A stretch of 8,315 bases of DNA from an uncultured Prevotellaceae bacterium (GTDB lineage: Bacteria; Bacteroidota; Bacteroidia; Bacteroidales; Bacteroidaceae), in the NCBI GenBank assembly GCA_958404085.1, contig CATXZX010000055.1, positions 1 to 8,315 of the forward strand, read 5' to 3'. Position 1 is the stretch's first letter; the number at the start of each line of letters is the position of its first letter. Below are positions 6,488 through 8,315 of the stretch, in pieces. A model generated the notes under the pieces. The model was given only the letters and a program-made list of their open reading frames with translations, made no database searches and had not been told where the DNA came from. A program made the translations under genes and the position numbers.

Positions 6488-6535
6488 AAAAAACAAATGG
6501 ACTAAAACCGTCAAAATCAGACGCTTAGTCCATTT
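6488..6535 (-). terminator. Intrinsic terminator downstream of tRNA-Arg
   Basis: An 11-bp perfect inverted repeat (AAATGGACTAA at 6495-6505 and TTAGTCCATTT at 6525-6535) encloses an inner 4-bp stem (CGTC at 6509-6512 and GACG at 6520-6523) with a 7-base loop. On the minus strand it is followed by GTTTTTT (6488-6494). It begins 5 bases past the tRNA 3' end and separates the tRNA from dbpA. Confidence 0.8.
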
Positions 6536-6540
6536 ATTCG

Positions 6541-6615
6541 TGATTCCGTTGGGATTCGAACCCAAGACCCACGCCTTAGAAGGGCGTTGCTCTAATCCAG
6601 CTGAGCTACGGAACC
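6541..6615 (-). tRNA. tRNA-Arg (anticodon UCU)
   Basis: The minus strand folds as a 75-base cloverleaf. The acceptor GGTTCCG pairs with CGGAATC (one G-T pair) and the discriminator is A. The D arm contains GCTCAGCTGGATTAGAGC, the anticodon arm is ACGCC-CTTCTAA-GGCGT with anticodon TCT, and the T arm is TTGGGTTCGAATCCCAA. It reads AGA, and AGG by wobble. The 3' CCA is not encoded and must be added after transcription. It is transcribed divergently from tRNA-Ser. Confidence 0.97.
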
Positions 6616-6630
6616 GCCTTAAAACGGGTG

Positions 6631-6661
6631 CAAAGGTACATCATTTCATCTGACAGACAAA
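6631..6661 (-). promoter_or_regulatory. Promoter of tRNA-Arg
   Basis: On the minus strand TTTG (6658-6661), a 19-base spacer and TACCTTTG (6631-6638) match the Bacteroides TTTG/TAnnTTTG promoter exactly. Initiation about 4 bases after the -7 box leaves roughly 12 bases before the mature tRNA 5' end at 6615. Confidence 0.8.
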
Positions 6662-6742
6662 ATATTTCCACTGTTTTCCGTAAAAAATAAGACAAAGGCC
6701 CATTTTTTTGCGAAACAATACCGTTCATATAAAAAAAAGATG

Positions 6743-6750
6743 TACTTTTG
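6743..6750 (+). promoter_or_regulatory. -7 box of the tRNA-Ser promoter
   Basis: TACTTTTG fits TAnnTTTG exactly and lies 10 bases before the tRNA-Ser 5' end. No TTTG is present at the usual -33 distance (the nearest is at 6707-6710, 32 bases upstream), so only the -7 element is called. An A-tract (6731-6738) just upstream may help. Confidence 0.55.
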
Positions 6751-6760
6751 CAGCCGTAAA

Positions 6761-6848
6761 GGAAAGTTGCCGGAGTGATCGAACGGGGCGGACTCGAAAT
6801 CCGCTGTACGGCTTGTCCGTACCGGGGGTTTGAATCCCTCACTTTCCG
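6761..6848 (+). tRNA. tRNA-Ser (anticodon CGA)
   Basis: The 88-base class II tRNA has acceptor GGAAAGT paired with ACTTTCC and discriminator G. The anticodon arm is GCGGA-CTCGAAA-TCCGC with anticodon CGA, reading UCG. The long variable arm (TGTACGG-CTTG-TCCGTACC) is typical of serine tRNAs, and the T arm is GGGGGTTTGAATCCCTC. The bases after the discriminator are CAA, so the CCA end is not encoded. Confidence 0.97.
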
Positions 6849-6884
6849 CAAAATGTATCAGAGCAAAGATACCATTTACAACCT

Positions 6885-6931
6885 AATAGGAGATAGACAT
6901 AGCCAACAGGCACGTTTATCTCCTATTTTCA
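6885..6931 (+). terminator. Terminator-like hairpin downstream of tRNA-Ser
   Basis: AATAGGAGATA (6885-6895) and TATCTCCTATT (6917-6927) are perfect 11-bp complements with a 21-base loop, followed by TTCATATATATT. It starts 37 bases after the tRNA. The T-tract is short and the loop large, so the strength is uncertain. The rest of the stretch up to 7078 shows no gene and no clear TAnnTTTG box for the flippase gene. Confidence 0.5.
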
Positions 6932-7078
6932 TATATATTGCCCAACACATCCGGACGGACACAAACTCCAAAAGCGCAATATCCGATATTCTGCCACGCA
7001 TACACAATAAAAGACGAATCGACACGTATTAAATTATAATAGACTCAGAAAAACCCGAAAAATTCAATACATAACAAG

Positions 7079-8315
7079 ATGGAAGGACAAAAGAATTATA
7101 CCCGTGCATTGAGATGTATGGGACTCTTCGGCGGAGTCCAGGGACTCAACATTCTTTTGTCTGTCGTACGCAACAAAATTGCAGCCCAACTTATCGGAAC
7201 AGTCGGATTCGGACTTGTAGACCTGTATAACCGTACCCTGGAACTTCTAAGCAATACGACCAATTTAGGGCTACCGTTCAGTTCGATACGGAAAATATCC
7301 GAATTTTACGGACAAGGCGACACCGTACGTTTACACGAGACCATCTTTGTCGTACGCATGTGGACGTTGCTGACGGCACTGGCAGGCTTGTTGTGTTGCC
7401 TTGCCTTCTCTCCACTTCTTAGCCTGTGGCTTTTCAACGATACGTCGCATGCCACCAACCTCTGCCTGCTCTCCCCCATCGTAGCATGCCTGACTTTCTG
7501 CGGAGGCGAAATGGCTATTCTGAAAGGTCTACGACAAGTCCGGCGTATCGCCACCATTTCGCTTTCGGGAGCCTTCGCAACCCTGTTCATTGTGATTCCC
7601 TGTTACTACGTCGGAGGCCGTGACGGAATCATCCCCGCACTACTGCTTTGCTCCCTCGCGCTGTTTGCCATCCAGTTCATCCACGGAAACAACGTACATC
7701 CCTGGAGCAGAATCTCGTTCAGCCCAGTCTTTCTAAAACGCGGCATCGACATGATTAAACTGGGCGGTGCATACACAATTGCCGGCATCACAACTACCGG
7801 AGCCGAAGTTTTTATCCGCACATTCATACACGACAGTGGATCCATAGCCGATGTCGGACTTTATGCCGCCGCCTTCACCCTGTGCGTCACCTATTCCCGT
7901 ATCGTGTTTGTGGCTATGGACGCCGACTACTTTCCACGCCTGTCGGCATGCAATACAGACCGGCAGAAAACAAACAAGCTGATTAACGATCAGATTAATG
8001 TCTGTACCCTGTTGATGGCCCCGGCGCTCTGCCTGTTTCTAATCTTCCTTCCCCTCATTATCCGCATCCTCTACACCCAGGAATTCACTACTTCAGCCAC
8101 CATGGCTATGTACGCTTCGCTTTACATCTTTTTTAAAGCCATGACGATGCCCATCGCTTATCTGTCTTTGGCCAAAGGCGATTCCGCCACCTATTTCTGG
8201 ATGGAACTCATTTACGCGGTCTTTTTCATTCTTGCCGTTATCACAGGCTACTCGCTCTATGGCCTTACCTATAAACGGTTCGATGCTGGCCACGCATTCA
8301 CCGTCGCCGTTGATT
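7079..8315 (+). CDS. Wzx-like polysaccharide/O-antigen flippase (MOP superfamily), 3' end outside window
   Basis: I translated from the ATG at 7079; the frame stays open for 412 codons to the right edge. The protein is very hydrophobic, with about eleven candidate membrane segments (for example around 15-31, 42-65, 92-119, 128-146, 158-178, 183-202, 228-247, 260-280, 310-334, 342-364 and 374-394). The start, GLFGGVQGLNILLSVVRNK (15-33) followed by IGTVGFGLVDLYN (39-51) and LLSNTTNLGLPFSSIRKISE (56-75), fits the Bacteroidetes O-antigen translocase/Wzx type. Such proteins move undecaprenyl-diphosphate-linked sugar repeat units across the inner membrane for Wzy-dependent capsule or O-antigen assembly. 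At 412 residues so far it is probably over 80% complete. Its substrate cannot be told from the sequence, and a different lipid-linked exporter is possible. It likely opens a polysaccharide gene cluster running to the right. No clear promoter box was found in the 150 bases upstream. Confidence 0.85.
   Translation, partial: MEGQKNYTRALRCMGLFGGVQGLNILLSVVRNKIAAQLIGTVGFGLVDLYNRTLELLSNTTNLGLPFSSIRKISEFYGQGDTVRLHETIFVVRMWTLLTALAGLLCCLAFSPLLSLWLFNDTSHATNLCLLSPIVACLTFCGGEMAILKGLRQVRRIATISLSGAFATLFIVIPCYYVGGRDGIIPALLLCSLALFAIQFIHGNNVHPWSRISFSPVFLKRGIDMIKLGGAYTIAGITTTGAEVFIRTFIHDSGSIADVGLYAAAFTLCVTYSRIVFVAMDADYFPRLSACNTDRQKTNKLINDQINVCTLLMAPALCLFLIFLPLIIRILYTQEFTTSATMAMYASLYIFFKAMTMPIAYLSLAKGDSATYFWMELIYAVFFILAVITGYSLYGLTYKRFDAGHAFTVAVD

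Noticed and set aside
6775..7032. Open frame of 85 codons on the plus strand
   Set aside because: It starts inside tRNA-Ser, runs through the terminator-like hairpin and resembles no protein I know. It is a chance frame.
7120..7147. GGGACTC repeat and GGACTC/GAGTCC hairpin in the start of the flippase gene
   Set aside because: Only 6 bp, inside coding sequence for a glycine-rich membrane segment. It is likely a codon coincidence and no regulatory sign accompanies it.
1..8315. CRISPR array, transposon, prophage, toxin-antitoxin or other defence system
   Set aside because: No regularly spaced repeats, transposase, integrase, phage or nuclease motifs were seen in either strand; the genes are metabolic, translational and envelope-related.

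Overview
The window looks like a chromosomal segment from a Bacteroidales bacterium (Bacteroides, Parabacteroides or a relative). Three things support this. Several genes and one tRNA are preceded by the Bacteroides-type promoter (TTTG, a spacer of about 18-20 bases, then TAnnTTTG). No clear Shine-Dalgarno sequences precede the start codons. The cluster serC - short Lys-type serA - DUF1015 is, as I recall, a Bacteroidetes arrangement. Base composition is moderate and I see no strong signs of recent transfer in the central genes.

Layout, left to right. (1) Bases 1-506, minus strand: the N-terminal part of an EFR1-type flavodoxin/ferredoxin protein, cut by the window edge. (2) Bases 507-701: a divergent intergenic region with one promoter for each flanking gene. 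Both promoters lie so close to the start codons that the mRNAs may be leaderless. (3) Bases 702-1541, plus strand: a secreted GH25 lysozyme. (4) A long hairpin at 1578-1626 between converging genes, probably a bidirectional terminator. (5) A minus-strand serine-biosynthesis block: serC (3918-4985), an intrinsic terminator or attenuator just after it, serA (2906-3832), and a DUF1015 gene 4 bases after serA (1654-2901). SerC and SerA perform the first two steps of L-serine synthesis from 3-phosphoglycerate. DUF1015 carries an ADGHHR motif and may act in the same pathway. (6) dbpA (5082-6419, minus), a DEAD-box RNA helicase for 23S rRNA / 50S assembly, with a DEFD variant of motif II. (7) A divergent tRNA pair: tRNA-Arg(UCU) on minus (6541-6615) and tRNA-Ser(CGA) on plus (6761-6848), each with a -7 box and a terminator-like hairpin. 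(8) From 7079 to the right edge, plus strand: a Wzx-like polysaccharide flippase, incomplete at its 3' end, probably the first gene of a surface-polysaccharide locus.

Most of this is core metabolism and translation. I found no CRISPR array, transposase, phage gene or defence system. The most interesting points are the replaced catalytic residues of SerA, the possible link of DUF1015 to serine phosphate chemistry, the terminator inside the ser cluster, and the two divergent promoters that predict leaderless mRNAs.
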